Of a stretch of DNA of 64,000 bases, positions 56,261 through 64,000 are shown in pieces (position 1 is the stretch's first letter; every line of letters starts with the position of its first letter). The DNA lies in the NCBI GenBank assembly GCA_027449545.1, contig DAIDLI010000122.1, positions 111,313 through 175,312 of the forward strand. Reading direction: 5' to 3'. Position numbers and translations under genes: made by a program. The notes beneath the pieces are model-generated. The model saw only the letters and a program-made list of their open reading frames with translations, was not told the origin of the DNA and made no database searches. Source of the DNA: Acidobacteriaceae bacterium (GTDB taxonomy: Bacteria; Acidobacteriota; Terriglobia; Terriglobales; Acidobacteriaceae).

Positions 56261-57850
56261 ATGCGGATCATGAAGACATTCCTACTGGGCTTGTTGCTGG
56301 CGCTGCAAGGCATTGCGGTGGCCCACGCGCAGACCTCGACAGCGAAGGACGCTGCGAACGGAAACCTGCCCACGCTGTTCATCGTGGGCGATTCGACGGC
56401 CAACATCCACGGCGATCCATCGGTTTCCACCAAGCGGCGCGTGGGCTGGGGAACGCCCTTTGCGAAGTACTTCGACCCCGGCAAGATCCGCGTGGTGAAT
56501 GCGGCGGTGGCCGGCCGCAGCAGCCGCACCTTTATGAGCGAAGGCAAGTGGGCCGCGGTGATGCAGCAGCTCAAGCCGGGCGACTTTGTGCTGATTCAGT
56601 TCGGCCACAACGATCCGGGCGGCGTGGGCACAGGCAAGGATCGGGGATCGCTGCCGGGCCTCGGCGACGAGACGCAGACCGTCACCAAGCCCAATGGGAA
56701 GCAGGAGGTGGTGCACACCTTTGGCTGGTACCTGCGCAAGTATGTTCAGGACACCCGTGCGAAGGGCGCGACACCCATCATCCTTTCGGTGACACCGCGC
56801 AACATCTGGAAGAATGGCAAGCCCGAGGTGGCGCTGGGACACTACCGCGAGTGGGCCGCCGCGGTTGCGCACCAGGAGAATGCGGACTACGTGGACGTGA
56901 GCCGGATCGTCTCGCGGGAGTATGCCAAGCTGGGCCCGGCGAAGGTGGCCACCTTCTTCCCGCTGGATCACACCCACACCAACGCCGTCGGCGCGGAGCT
57001 GAATGCCAAGAGCGTGGTGGCGGGCTTGAAGTCGCTCCCCGATACGCCCCTGACGCCCTACTTCTCAGCGCTGGGCGCCGCGGTGGTGCCGGCCTCGGAG
57101 GCCACGCTGCCGCTGCCCGCCAACGCCAAGCTGCCGACCCTCTGGATCATCGGCGACTCCACCGTGCGAAACGGCGAAGGCGACGGCGCCAACGGCCAGT
57201 GGGGCTGGGGCGACGAGATCGCGCCTTACTTCAAGACCGATCGCATCAACGTGGTGAACCGCGCGTTGGGCGGGCGCAGCAGCCGCACCTACTACAACTT
57301 CGAGTGGCCGACCGACCTGCGCATGATCAAGCGCGGCGACTGCGTGCTGATGCAGTTCGGGCATAACGACTCCGGCCCGCTGGACGACAAGGCGCGCGCG
57401 CGCGGCACCATCCCCGGCAACGGCGACCAGACCCAAACCATCCACAACCCCATCACCCGCAAGCAGGAAGTGGTGCATACCTACGGATGGTATCTGCGCC
57501 AGTTCATCCAGCAGTCGCGGGCCGCGGGCGCCACGCCCATTGTGCTGTCGCTGATCCCGCGCAAGGTGTGGGTGGATGGCAAGATCCGCCGCGAGAAGTA
57601 CGTGGACTGGGCCAAGGCTGCCGCGGAGCAGGAGCACGCTCCGTTCGTGGACCTGAACGGCATCATCGCCAAGCGCTATGACGCCATGGGCCCGGCCGCG
57701 GTGAACGGGCTGTTCGGGGATCCGCACACTCACACCAACCTGGCCGGAGCCAAGCTGAATGCGCAGTGCGTGGTGGACGGGCTCAAGCACCTCAAGCACG
57801 ATCCGCTGAAGAAGTACCTGAAGAAAAAGCCGGCAGTCGCGGCGCAGTAA
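56261..57850 (+). CDS. Tandem two-domain SGNH hydrolase (rhamnogalacturonan acetylesterase-like)
   Basis: Two successive catalytic sets: PTLFIVGDSTANIHGD/FGHNDPGG/DHTHTN and PTLWIIGDSTVRNGEG/FGHNDSGP/DPHTHTN. Start uncertain (56204, 56261 or 56270). Confidence 0.88.
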   Translation: MRIMKTFLLGLLLALQGIAVAHAQTSTAKDAANGNLPTLFIVGDSTANIHGDPSVSTKRRVGWGTPFAKYFDPGKIRVVNAAVAGRSSRTFMSEGKWAAVMQQLKPGDFVLIQFGHNDPGGVGTGKDRGSLPGLGDETQTVTKPNGKQEVVHTFGWYLRKYVQDTRAKGATPIILSVTPRNIWKNGKPEVALGHYREWAAAVAHQENADYVDVSRIVSREYAKLGPAKVATFFPLDHTHTNAVGAELNAKSVVAGLKSLPDTPLTPYFSALGAAVVPASEATLPLPANAKLPTLWIIGDSTVRNGEGDGANGQWGWGDEIAPYFKTDRINVVNRALGGRSSRTYYNFEWPTDLRMIKRGDCVLMQFGHNDSGPLDDKARARGTIPGNGDQTQTIHNPITRKQEVVHTYGWYLRQFIQQSRAAGATPIVLSLIPRKVWVDGKIRREKYVDWAKAAAEQEHAPFVDLNGIIAKRYDAMGPAAVNGLFGDPHTHTNLAGAKLNAQCVVDGLKHLKHDPLKKYLKKKPAVAAQ

Positions 57851-57870
57851 CAAGCGCACGGTTGCAGCAA

Positions 57871-57916
57871 AAAAGCCGCAGTGCCGATCGGACATCCGGT
57901 CGGCACTGCGGCTTTT
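57871..57916. terminator. Bidirectional terminator between convergent genes
   Basis: aaaagccgcagtgccga ... tcggcactgcggctttt, perfect 17-bp inverted repeat with A/T tails. Confidence 0.92.
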
Positions 57917-57969
57917 CTTGTGCGGGAGAAGCACAGGCGAACGCCGCAATCCGCGGCGTCGCTGCCATC

Positions 57970-60684
57970 TCAGGGAGCGCTCTGTTGCACCAGCGTGATA
58001 TGCCCCAGCAGCCCCGAAGGCACCGGCGCCAGGTGGTTCATATCCTGCGGGACGGCCCGGCGGCCGTAACGCGCCCACAGCAGGCGGTAGTCGGGCCGCG
58101 ATTCGCCGGCCAGCTCATTGATGGCGGTATTCGCCACCCTCACCTCGAGCGTGTTCTTGCCCGGCTGCAACAGGTGGGTGATGTCGAGCCGATAGGGCGG
58201 GTGCCACAGCGAGCCGGCGCGCTGTCCGTTGACGTAGACCACGGCGGCCTCGCGGATCGGCGGATCGTAGAGGGCGTGCATACCGGGATGCTCGCGGCTG
58301 GCCGGCGGTTCAGGTGTCGGCGTGCCCTGCCCGAAGTCCAGCAGGATGGACGTGCCGGCAGCAGGCGCGGACGGCAGCGTGAACGCGCGGCGATAGACCG
58401 CAACGCCGGAGAAAAACTCGGTCTTCTGCGAATCCGTCCACGAGGAGAGATGCGCCATCGTCTCTGGCGCGGCAGCTCCGGGGAAGCTCACCGACCAGTT
58501 GCTGCTGAGGTCAGCGAGGTTGGTTTCCTGGCCGGCGGGCGGCGCCGCAGGCGAGGCCGCTCCGGTGTGCAGCAGCAGGATGCGCGAGCCGTAGGGCGGC
58601 AGGTCGAGCTCGCAGGACAGCGGCGAACCGTGCAGCGGAGAGGTTGCGCCGGAGTCCGGATCGAGCCACTCGCCGGCCAGGTAGCGCGTGTGCAGCTTCA
58701 TCGTCGCCTTGATCGGCTGATTGCTGGTGTTGGCGATGAAGTAGATCTCGCCCTCAGGCAGTTTGCGGCGGATGAAGCCCACCTCCGGCGCGGCCGGCGT
58801 GAGCTGGAACTGCTGGGGAACGGCGGCGTGCAGGGCAGCCGGCAAATCCTCCGCGGAGCTCACCAGCTTGCTGCGATCGCTGGCGAAGAGCGATTTGGCG
58901 GCGGCTTGAACCCGTTGCGATACAGCCGCAAAGTTCTCCAGGCCGGGCGCGTGCGCCGGGATACGCCCGACGGCGATCACGCGTCCACCGTTGTGTACGT
59001 AGGCGGCGATCTGGGCCAGCGTGGCGGGCGCAATGCGGTTCACGTTAGGCATGATGAGCACCGGGTAGTGGATGCCCCGCGCGGCAATTGCCTTGGCGTC
59101 GATGTAGTCGAAGTTGTAGCCCGCGTTCTCGACGGCCTGGGTGAGCTGGGGCGTGATCCAGCGCGGCATCACGCTGGTGAGAGCGACCTTGCCGGGGGTG
59201 AAGGCGGCGTAGGCGTCATCTTCGGGCAGATAGATGGCGACGTTGTTGGCCGGCTGGCCCTGGCGCAGAATCCAGCTTACGCGCTGGAAGTAGCTGGTGA
59301 CGTCGGGCATCACGATCCACCAGGGATTGTGCGCGTTGAACACGCCGGCGGCATAGAAGCTCCAGCCGGGCTCGGGCACCGAGGGCGGCGAATACGCCCA
59401 GCCGTGCGCCATGAGCTGATTGATGCCTTGCAGGAAGAAGCGGTCGGCCTCCGCCTTCATGTCCAGCGGCGTGGCGCGGAACGCGGGCGAGTGCAGCCAG
59501 GTCCAGGTCTCGGAGGAGGTGATGGGGCGGCCATAGACATGGCTCGCCGAGGTGGCCCAGCGCGTGAACGAGAACTGCTGCCACTGCGGACCTTCGCCTT
59601 CAGGCAGATCGACCAGCGCGTTGCTGGAGAGCGAGACCGCCGGCGAACCGTAGGTCTGCGAGCGGAAGCGCGTGCGGTGCTCCCTGGCCCACTGGTTGAT
59701 GGGGGTGAGGTAGTTCTGGTCGACCAGCTCGGTCAGCGTGAGCCCCCAGTCATGGCGCACCGAGAGCGCCTCCGCATCGGGATTGGCAGAGAACAGCTCC
59801 GGCAGGTGGGGCAGCAGATCGTAGCCGCGGCGGCTGCGGAACTCCGCCAGCAGATGCGGTGTCCAGTCGGCTTCAAAGACCTCCAGCGAATCGCTGAACA
59901 CCGAGTAGGGCGGCTGGTTGCCGAAGGCCGAGATCAGCTTGTCGGCAACGTCGTGCAGGTGCTTCTGCACGGCCTCGGCGGAGAAGTGATCGAGCACGAA
60001 GCCTTCCGCATCCACGGCGGCGCGCTTCACCTGCTGGCCGGTACGCGTCATCACGTACCAGCGCAGGACGCTGCCCGCGGGCAGATGGCTGGTGTCGATG
60101 CGCAGTGCACCTGCCGCGGGAAGCGGCAACTGGCGCAGCGCTGAGGGCGCGGCATCGGCCGGCCCGGCAAAGACGGCCAGCAGTTGTTCGCCGTTGCCGA
60201 TGGCGGGCACCGGGGCAGAATTCTGGCCGGGCTGGAGCGGCGCGCGCAGCTCGCGGATCATGGCGGCCGCATCGGTTACCGGCGTGTGCGGTCCGCCGTA
60301 GGGCCAGCCGCTGGCGAGCGTCAGATTGGCGCGCAGACCCAGCTTGTCGCCCTCGCGGTTCACGTAGCCCACATCGTCCAGGAACTCAGGCGACAGATAG
60401 GGCAGATTGCGAAAGCCGGTTTGGGGGTCGTCGAGCGCGAGCGGATAGACGGGCTGGATCTCATAGCCGCCGAAGCCGCCCTGCTTCATCTGCTCCAGTT
60501 CCTTCAGCAACTCCGGCTTGACGACGGCGGGGCCGAACCACCACCAGCGCACCATTACGCGCGCGTCGTTGGGCGGAGTCTTGAAGGTGTGTTCGATCTG
60601 CGCCACGGACGTTTGCGTCTGCGCATGGAGGCAGACAAGAGAAAGCGCGAGAGGGGCTGCTGCCAACAGATGCCGTATCTTCAC
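57970..60684 (-). CDS. GH106-like alpha-L-rhamnosidase
   Basis: Signal MKIRHLLAAAPLALSLVCLHAQ; FKTPPNDARVMVRWWWFGPAVVKPELLKELEQMKQGGFGGYEIQPVYPL; C-terminal beta-sandwich with NGQRAGSLWHPPYRLDITHLLQPGKNTLEVRVANT. Confidence 0.85.
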   Translation of the reverse strand: MKIRHLLAAAPLALSLVCLHAQTQTSVAQIEHTFKTPPNDARVMVRWWWFGPAVVKPELLKELEQMKQGGFGGYEIQPVYPLALDDPQTGFRNLPYLSPEFLDDVGYVNREGDKLGLRANLTLASGWPYGGPHTPVTDAAAMIRELRAPLQPGQNSAPVPAIGNGEQLLAVFAGPADAAPSALRQLPLPAAGALRIDTSHLPAGSVLRWYVMTRTGQQVKRAAVDAEGFVLDHFSAEAVQKHLHDVADKLISAFGNQPPYSVFSDSLEVFEADWTPHLLAEFRSRRGYDLLPHLPELFSANPDAEALSVRHDWGLTLTELVDQNYLTPINQWAREHRTRFRSQTYGSPAVSLSSNALVDLPEGEGPQWQQFSFTRWATSASHVYGRPITSSETWTWLHSPAFRATPLDMKAEADRFFLQGINQLMAHGWAYSPPSVPEPGWSFYAAGVFNAHNPWWIVMPDVTSYFQRVSWILRQGQPANNVAIYLPEDDAYAAFTPGKVALTSVMPRWITPQLTQAVENAGYNFDYIDAKAIAARGIHYPVLIMPNVNRIAPATLAQIAAYVHNGGRVIAVGRIPAHAPGLENFAAVSQRVQAAAKSLFASDRSKLVSSAEDLPAALHAAVPQQFQLTPAAPEVGFIRRKLPEGEIYFIANTSNQPIKATMKLHTRYLAGEWLDPDSGATSPLHGSPLSCELDLPPYGSRILLLHTGAASPAAPPAGQETNLADLSSNWSVSFPGAAAPETMAHLSSWTDSQKTEFFSGVAVYRRAFTLPSAPAAGTSILLDFGQGTPTPEPPASREHPGMHALYDPPIREAAVVYVNGQRAGSLWHPPYRLDITHLLQPGKNTLEVRVANTAINELAGESRPDYRLLWARYGRRAVPQDMNHLAPVPSGLLGHITLVQQSAP

Positions 60685-60741
60685 TGGGAGCTCCGTGGTG
60701 CGCGCGGCGTGCCGCGCACGGGTGTCAAATGCAGATTCATG

Positions 60742-62748
60742 TTACTTCTCGGCAACCGTGCTCTCCGCCGGAACGGGATGCACGGGGGCGTTCAGGATCG
60801 GCGCTGCCAGGCCGGCAAGATGCGGCATGCGATCGCGCGCGAAGAGGTCGAGCACAACAATCTGATTGCGGCCCGCATGGAGCCAGGGGCCGGGGACGTA
60901 GAGCGTCTCCTGCGGGCCGATGTTCCAGTAGCGGCCGATAGGGTGGCCGTTGATCCACACCGCGCCCTTGCCCAGGTCGCGCACATCCAGGAAAGTGTCG
61001 GCGTGCGGCTGCCGGGCTGAGACGGTGAAGCTGCCGCGGTAGAAGGCAGGTCCGCGCATCGCCTGCCTGGCGTTCGCGTGGTGCGTAAAGCGGGCCTCGC
61101 GCGGCATCCCCAGCGGATCGGTGATGCTTTCCGGCGCCATGGGCAGCGGGTACATCTCCCATCCCGTGAGCGGCGTTCCATTGAGGGTGGGCGTGGCATT
61201 CAGGCCCTTGCTTTCGCCGCGCATCATGCGCGTGGAGTTGATGCGGCCGGAGTTCTCCACCAGGATGTCGATCCGATTGGCAGGTTTCTCGGAGTGCAGC
61301 GCGAGGGTGCTCTGCCGGGCGGTGCGGTCCAGCGTGCCGGCGAGCGCGCCGTTCACGTACACCAGCGCGTAATCGTTCAAGCCGTCCAGCGTGAGCGTGC
61401 CGTTGACGGGATGAGCGATCTGCGTGCGGTAGAGGATGAAGCCGTAGGACTGGCCCAGCTCTTCCATCGGCTCCGGCCGGTCTGCCGGTTTCGACCGGGC
61501 TGCGCGAACCGGGTGGGGCAGGCCCGCCCAGAGCGAAGCAGCTTCGTGCAGCTTGAAGGGCGCGATCACCTGCACCGGAGGCGCGGCGGGAATGGGCGGC
61601 AGCGGCTGCTTCACGTAGCGCGCAATCTCCTCGCGGTATGCGCGGTACTTGGCGGTGGGGTGGCCGGCCTCGTCGAGCGGCGCGTCGTAGTCGTAGCTGG
61701 TTACGTCAGGCAGAAACTGGCCCTTGGTCCAGCTTGAGCCGCTCATCATGCCAAAGCTGGTGCCGCCGTGGAACATATAAATATTGATTCCGGCATGATG
61801 GCGGAGAATATAGTCCAGGTCCTTGATCTGCTGATCGATGGGGCGTGTCTGGTGGGGCTGGCCCCAGTGATCGAACCAGCCGGGCCAGTACTCGGAGGCG
61901 AACAGCGCCTGGCCGGGGCGCAGCTTCTGGAGCGCGGCGAAGGCCGCCGCCGGCCGGCCGATGCCGAAGTTCACCCCGGCAAACACCCCGGGGATGCTGC
62001 CGTTGGGCAGCGCGCGCGAGGGATCGGCGGTGTAGAGCAGGGTATCGGTGAAGCCGGCCTTCAGAAAGAGCTGGTGCAGATGCTCCATGTAGGCATGGTC
62101 GGAACCAAAATCGCCGTATTCGTTTTCGATCTGCACGCCGATGATGGGGCCGCCGCGCCCGATCTGCAAGGGCGCGACCTCCTGGCCGAGACGCATGATC
62201 CACTGCTCCACCGGCTGCATAAAAGCGGGATCGTTGGAGCGCAGCGCCTGGTGCATCCGCGGGTCGGCCATCAGCCAGGCGGGGAAGCCGCCAAACTCCC
62301 ACTCCGCGCACGAGTACGGGCCGGCGCGGAGAAGCACCTTCAGGCCCTCCTGCTGGGCCTCGCGAATGAACTCGGCCAGATCGGCGTTGCCGCTGAGGTC
62401 ATACTGTCCGCGGACCGGTTCGTGCACATTCCAAAAGACATACGTCGCGATGGTGTTCAGGCCCATGGCTCGCGCCATCCTCAGGCGCGCGCGCCAGTAG
62501 GCGCGGGGAATGCGCTCGTAGTGCAGCTCGCCGGAGAGGATTTCGAAGGGCTTGCCATTCAGCTCAAAATGATCGCCCACGGCACGGAAAGAAGGCGCGG
62601 CAGAGGGGCGTGGGGAGGCGTGCAGAAGCAAGGGCGCGGCCATCCCGGCGCACAGGGCGAGAGCGAGCATACAGCGGCGGCGTGCGGCAGGGCGCAAAGG
62701 CGGACCTCTTTCCGGGGCTGGAAATCCGTGCAGGATGGTTATACACAA
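60742..62748 (-). CDS. GH35 beta-galactosidase
   Basis: FELNGKPFEILSGELHYERIPRAYWRARLRMARAMGLNTIATYVFWNVHEPVRGQYDLSG; VQIENEYGDFG; MFHGGTSFGMMSGSSW. Start uncertain (62748 or 62670). Confidence 0.92.
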   Translation of the reverse strand: MCITILHGFPAPERGPPLRPAARRRCMLALALCAGMAAPLLLHASPRPSAAPSFRAVGDHFELNGKPFEILSGELHYERIPRAYWRARLRMARAMGLNTIATYVFWNVHEPVRGQYDLSGNADLAEFIREAQQEGLKVLLRAGPYSCAEWEFGGFPAWLMADPRMHQALRSNDPAFMQPVEQWIMRLGQEVAPLQIGRGGPIIGVQIENEYGDFGSDHAYMEHLHQLFLKAGFTDTLLYTADPSRALPNGSIPGVFAGVNFGIGRPAAAFAALQKLRPGQALFASEYWPGWFDHWGQPHQTRPIDQQIKDLDYILRHHAGINIYMFHGGTSFGMMSGSSWTKGQFLPDVTSYDYDAPLDEAGHPTAKYRAYREEIARYVKQPLPPIPAAPPVQVIAPFKLHEAASLWAGLPHPVRAARSKPADRPEPMEELGQSYGFILYRTQIAHPVNGTLTLDGLNDYALVYVNGALAGTLDRTARQSTLALHSEKPANRIDILVENSGRINSTRMMRGESKGLNATPTLNGTPLTGWEMYPLPMAPESITDPLGMPREARFTHHANARQAMRGPAFYRGSFTVSARQPHADTFLDVRDLGKGAVWINGHPIGRYWNIGPQETLYVPGPWLHAGRNQIVVLDLFARDRMPHLAGLAAPILNAPVHPVPAESTVAEK

Positions 62749-62852
62749 TCGAGAAACAAAATGTCTATTGACATTGATAGCGCCCGTCTCCTATGGTTTG
62801 ACCGCGGACCTTGCGAGCGCAGCGCTGCTCCGAGGCTGCCCCGAGTTTTCTC

Positions 62853-64000
62853 ATGACCAGACCCCTCCTCGCTTTCCGGCGTCGCAGCGTGAATGCAACG
62901 CTCGGTGCATGCCTGGCGTTCGCTGTTCTGCCGGCCGCCTTTGCCCAGAACCAGATTCCGCCGAAAGAGCAGGCAGCCATCGACAAAGACATTGCCCGCC
63001 ACTTCGGCAGCGCCCCCGCCAATCCGGGCCCCAGAGCAACGGATCTGTCGGGCGCGCTGAAACCTCGGGACGTGCGCAAGGCGGTGCGGAAGGTCGCGGA
63101 CTGGCAACTGAAGGTGTCGCAGCCGTATTTCGACCGCATCTGGACCTGGAGCGTGATGTATTCGGGCTATATGGCGGCGGCGGACGCGCTGCACGAGCCC
63201 CGCTATCGCCAGGCCATGTACGACATGGCGAACGGCTTCCACTGGGAGTTGCGCTCGCCGGTGCCGAACGCCGACGATCAAAGCGTCGGGCAGACCTACC
63301 TGGAGTTCTACCTGCGCGACCATAAGCCGGAGGAGATGCAGCCCACGCAGGCGGCGCTGGATCGGCTGCTGGCCGGCCAGGCGCCCAGGATTCCCGCCAA
63401 CCAGGCGCAGATTCCCTGGTGGTGGTGCGACGCGCTGTTCATGGCGCCGCCGGTGTGGTCCCGGATGTATGCCAGCACCAAGGACGACAAGTACCTCCAT
63501 TATCTGGACCAGCACTGGGCCGAGACCTCCAAGCTGCTCTACGACCCGGCGCGCCACCTCTTTTATCGCGACGTGACCTTCCTGCATGCCAAGGAGCCGA
63601 ACGGCCAGCCGGTGTTCTGGTCGCGCGGCAATGGCTGGGTGATGGCGGGCATCGCGCGCACTCTCGACGACATGCCGGCGAACTGGAAGACTCGCCCCCG
63701 CTACGAACAGCAGTTGCGCGAGATGGCCGGGGCGGTGAAAAAGCTCCAGGATCCGCAGAATGGACTCTGGCACTCGGGCATGCTCGATGCGGCCGATTAT
63801 CCGCAGCCGGAGACCTCCGGGTCGGCCCTGATCACGTTTGCGCTCGCCTGGGGCATCAACCACGGAGTGCTGAATCGTGCCGAGTTTGAGCCGGTGGTGG
63901 CCAAGGCCTGGCGCGGTCTGGTGGGGCAGATCTACGCTGACGGCCGGCTCGGCAACATCCAGCAGACCGGCGCTGCGCCGGCCCATTACCTGCCCTCTTC
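62853..64000 (+). CDS. GH105/GH88-type unsaturated rhamnogalacturonyl hydrolase, 3' end truncated by window edge
   Basis: Not in the ORF track because no stop lies in the window. Reads MTRPLLAFRRRSVNATLGACLAFAVLPAAFAQ...VADWQLKVSQPYFDRIWTWSVMYSGYMAAADAL...DDQSVGQTYLEFYL...PWWWCDALFMAPPVWSRMYAST...FWSRGNGWVMAGIARTLDDMP...GLWHSGMLDAADYPQPETSGSALITFALAWGIN. Confidence 0.9.
   Translation, partial: MTRPLLAFRRRSVNATLGACLAFAVLPAAFAQNQIPPKEQAAIDKDIARHFGSAPANPGPRATDLSGALKPRDVRKAVRKVADWQLKVSQPYFDRIWTWSVMYSGYMAAADALHEPRYRQAMYDMANGFHWELRSPVPNADDQSVGQTYLEFYLRDHKPEEMQPTQAALDRLLAGQAPRIPANQAQIPWWWCDALFMAPPVWSRMYASTKDDKYLHYLDQHWAETSKLLYDPARHLFYRDVTFLHAKEPNGQPVFWSRGNGWVMAGIARTLDDMPANWKTRPRYEQQLREMAGAVKKLQDPQNGLWHSGMLDAADYPQPETSGSALITFALAWGINHGVLNRAEFEPVVAKAWRGLVGQIYADGRLGNIQQTGAAPAHYLPS

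Noticed and set aside
57766-60144. 792-aa plus-strand ORF opposite the GH106 gene
   Set aside because: Biased antisense composition; crosses the terminator at 57871-57916.

Overview
The window is 64 kb of GC-rich bacterial chromosome. Protein families (ADOP-type permeases, Cna-B/TonB receptors, SLBB export proteins) suggest Acidobacteriota, but that is inference. I see six blocks. (1) 1-5.7 kb: an edge-truncated TIM-barrel glycosidase, an ECF-type sigma factor fused to a zinc-finger anti-sigma-like tail, a lone OLD-family ATPase/TOPRIM nuclease beside a 39-bp-periodic repeat, and an RDD membrane protein bracketed by hairpin repeats. (2) 6.0-12.0 kb: a TolC/HlyD/RND efflux operon plus a DUF2892 protein, followed by a zinc-ribbon protein, a cold-shock protein and a GH35 beta-galactosidase. 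(3) 16.2-34.7 kb: a Wzx/Wzy-type exopolysaccharide cluster headed by a NusG-paralogue antiterminator gene, an ops-like leader element and a ribbon-helix-helix-like protein. It carries a GDP-mannose 3,5-epimerase-like and a GT75/RGP-like enzyme, and an intact IS630 element sits exactly on the stop codon of a glycosyltransferase gene. (4) 34.8-41.7 kb: a second RND efflux operon with a divergent LysR regulator. (5) 41.8-51.8 kb: an isochorismatase-family hydrolase and a MacB-like tripartite ABC efflux operon with two large ADOP-like permeases. (6) 52.4-64 kb: a rhamnogalacturonan/galactan utilisation locus with a TonB receptor, a two-domain SGNH acetylesterase, GH106, GH35 and an edge-truncated GH105. 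No tRNA, rRNA or CRISPR array was recognised. Family calls come from reading the translations and recalling family motifs; no searches were run.
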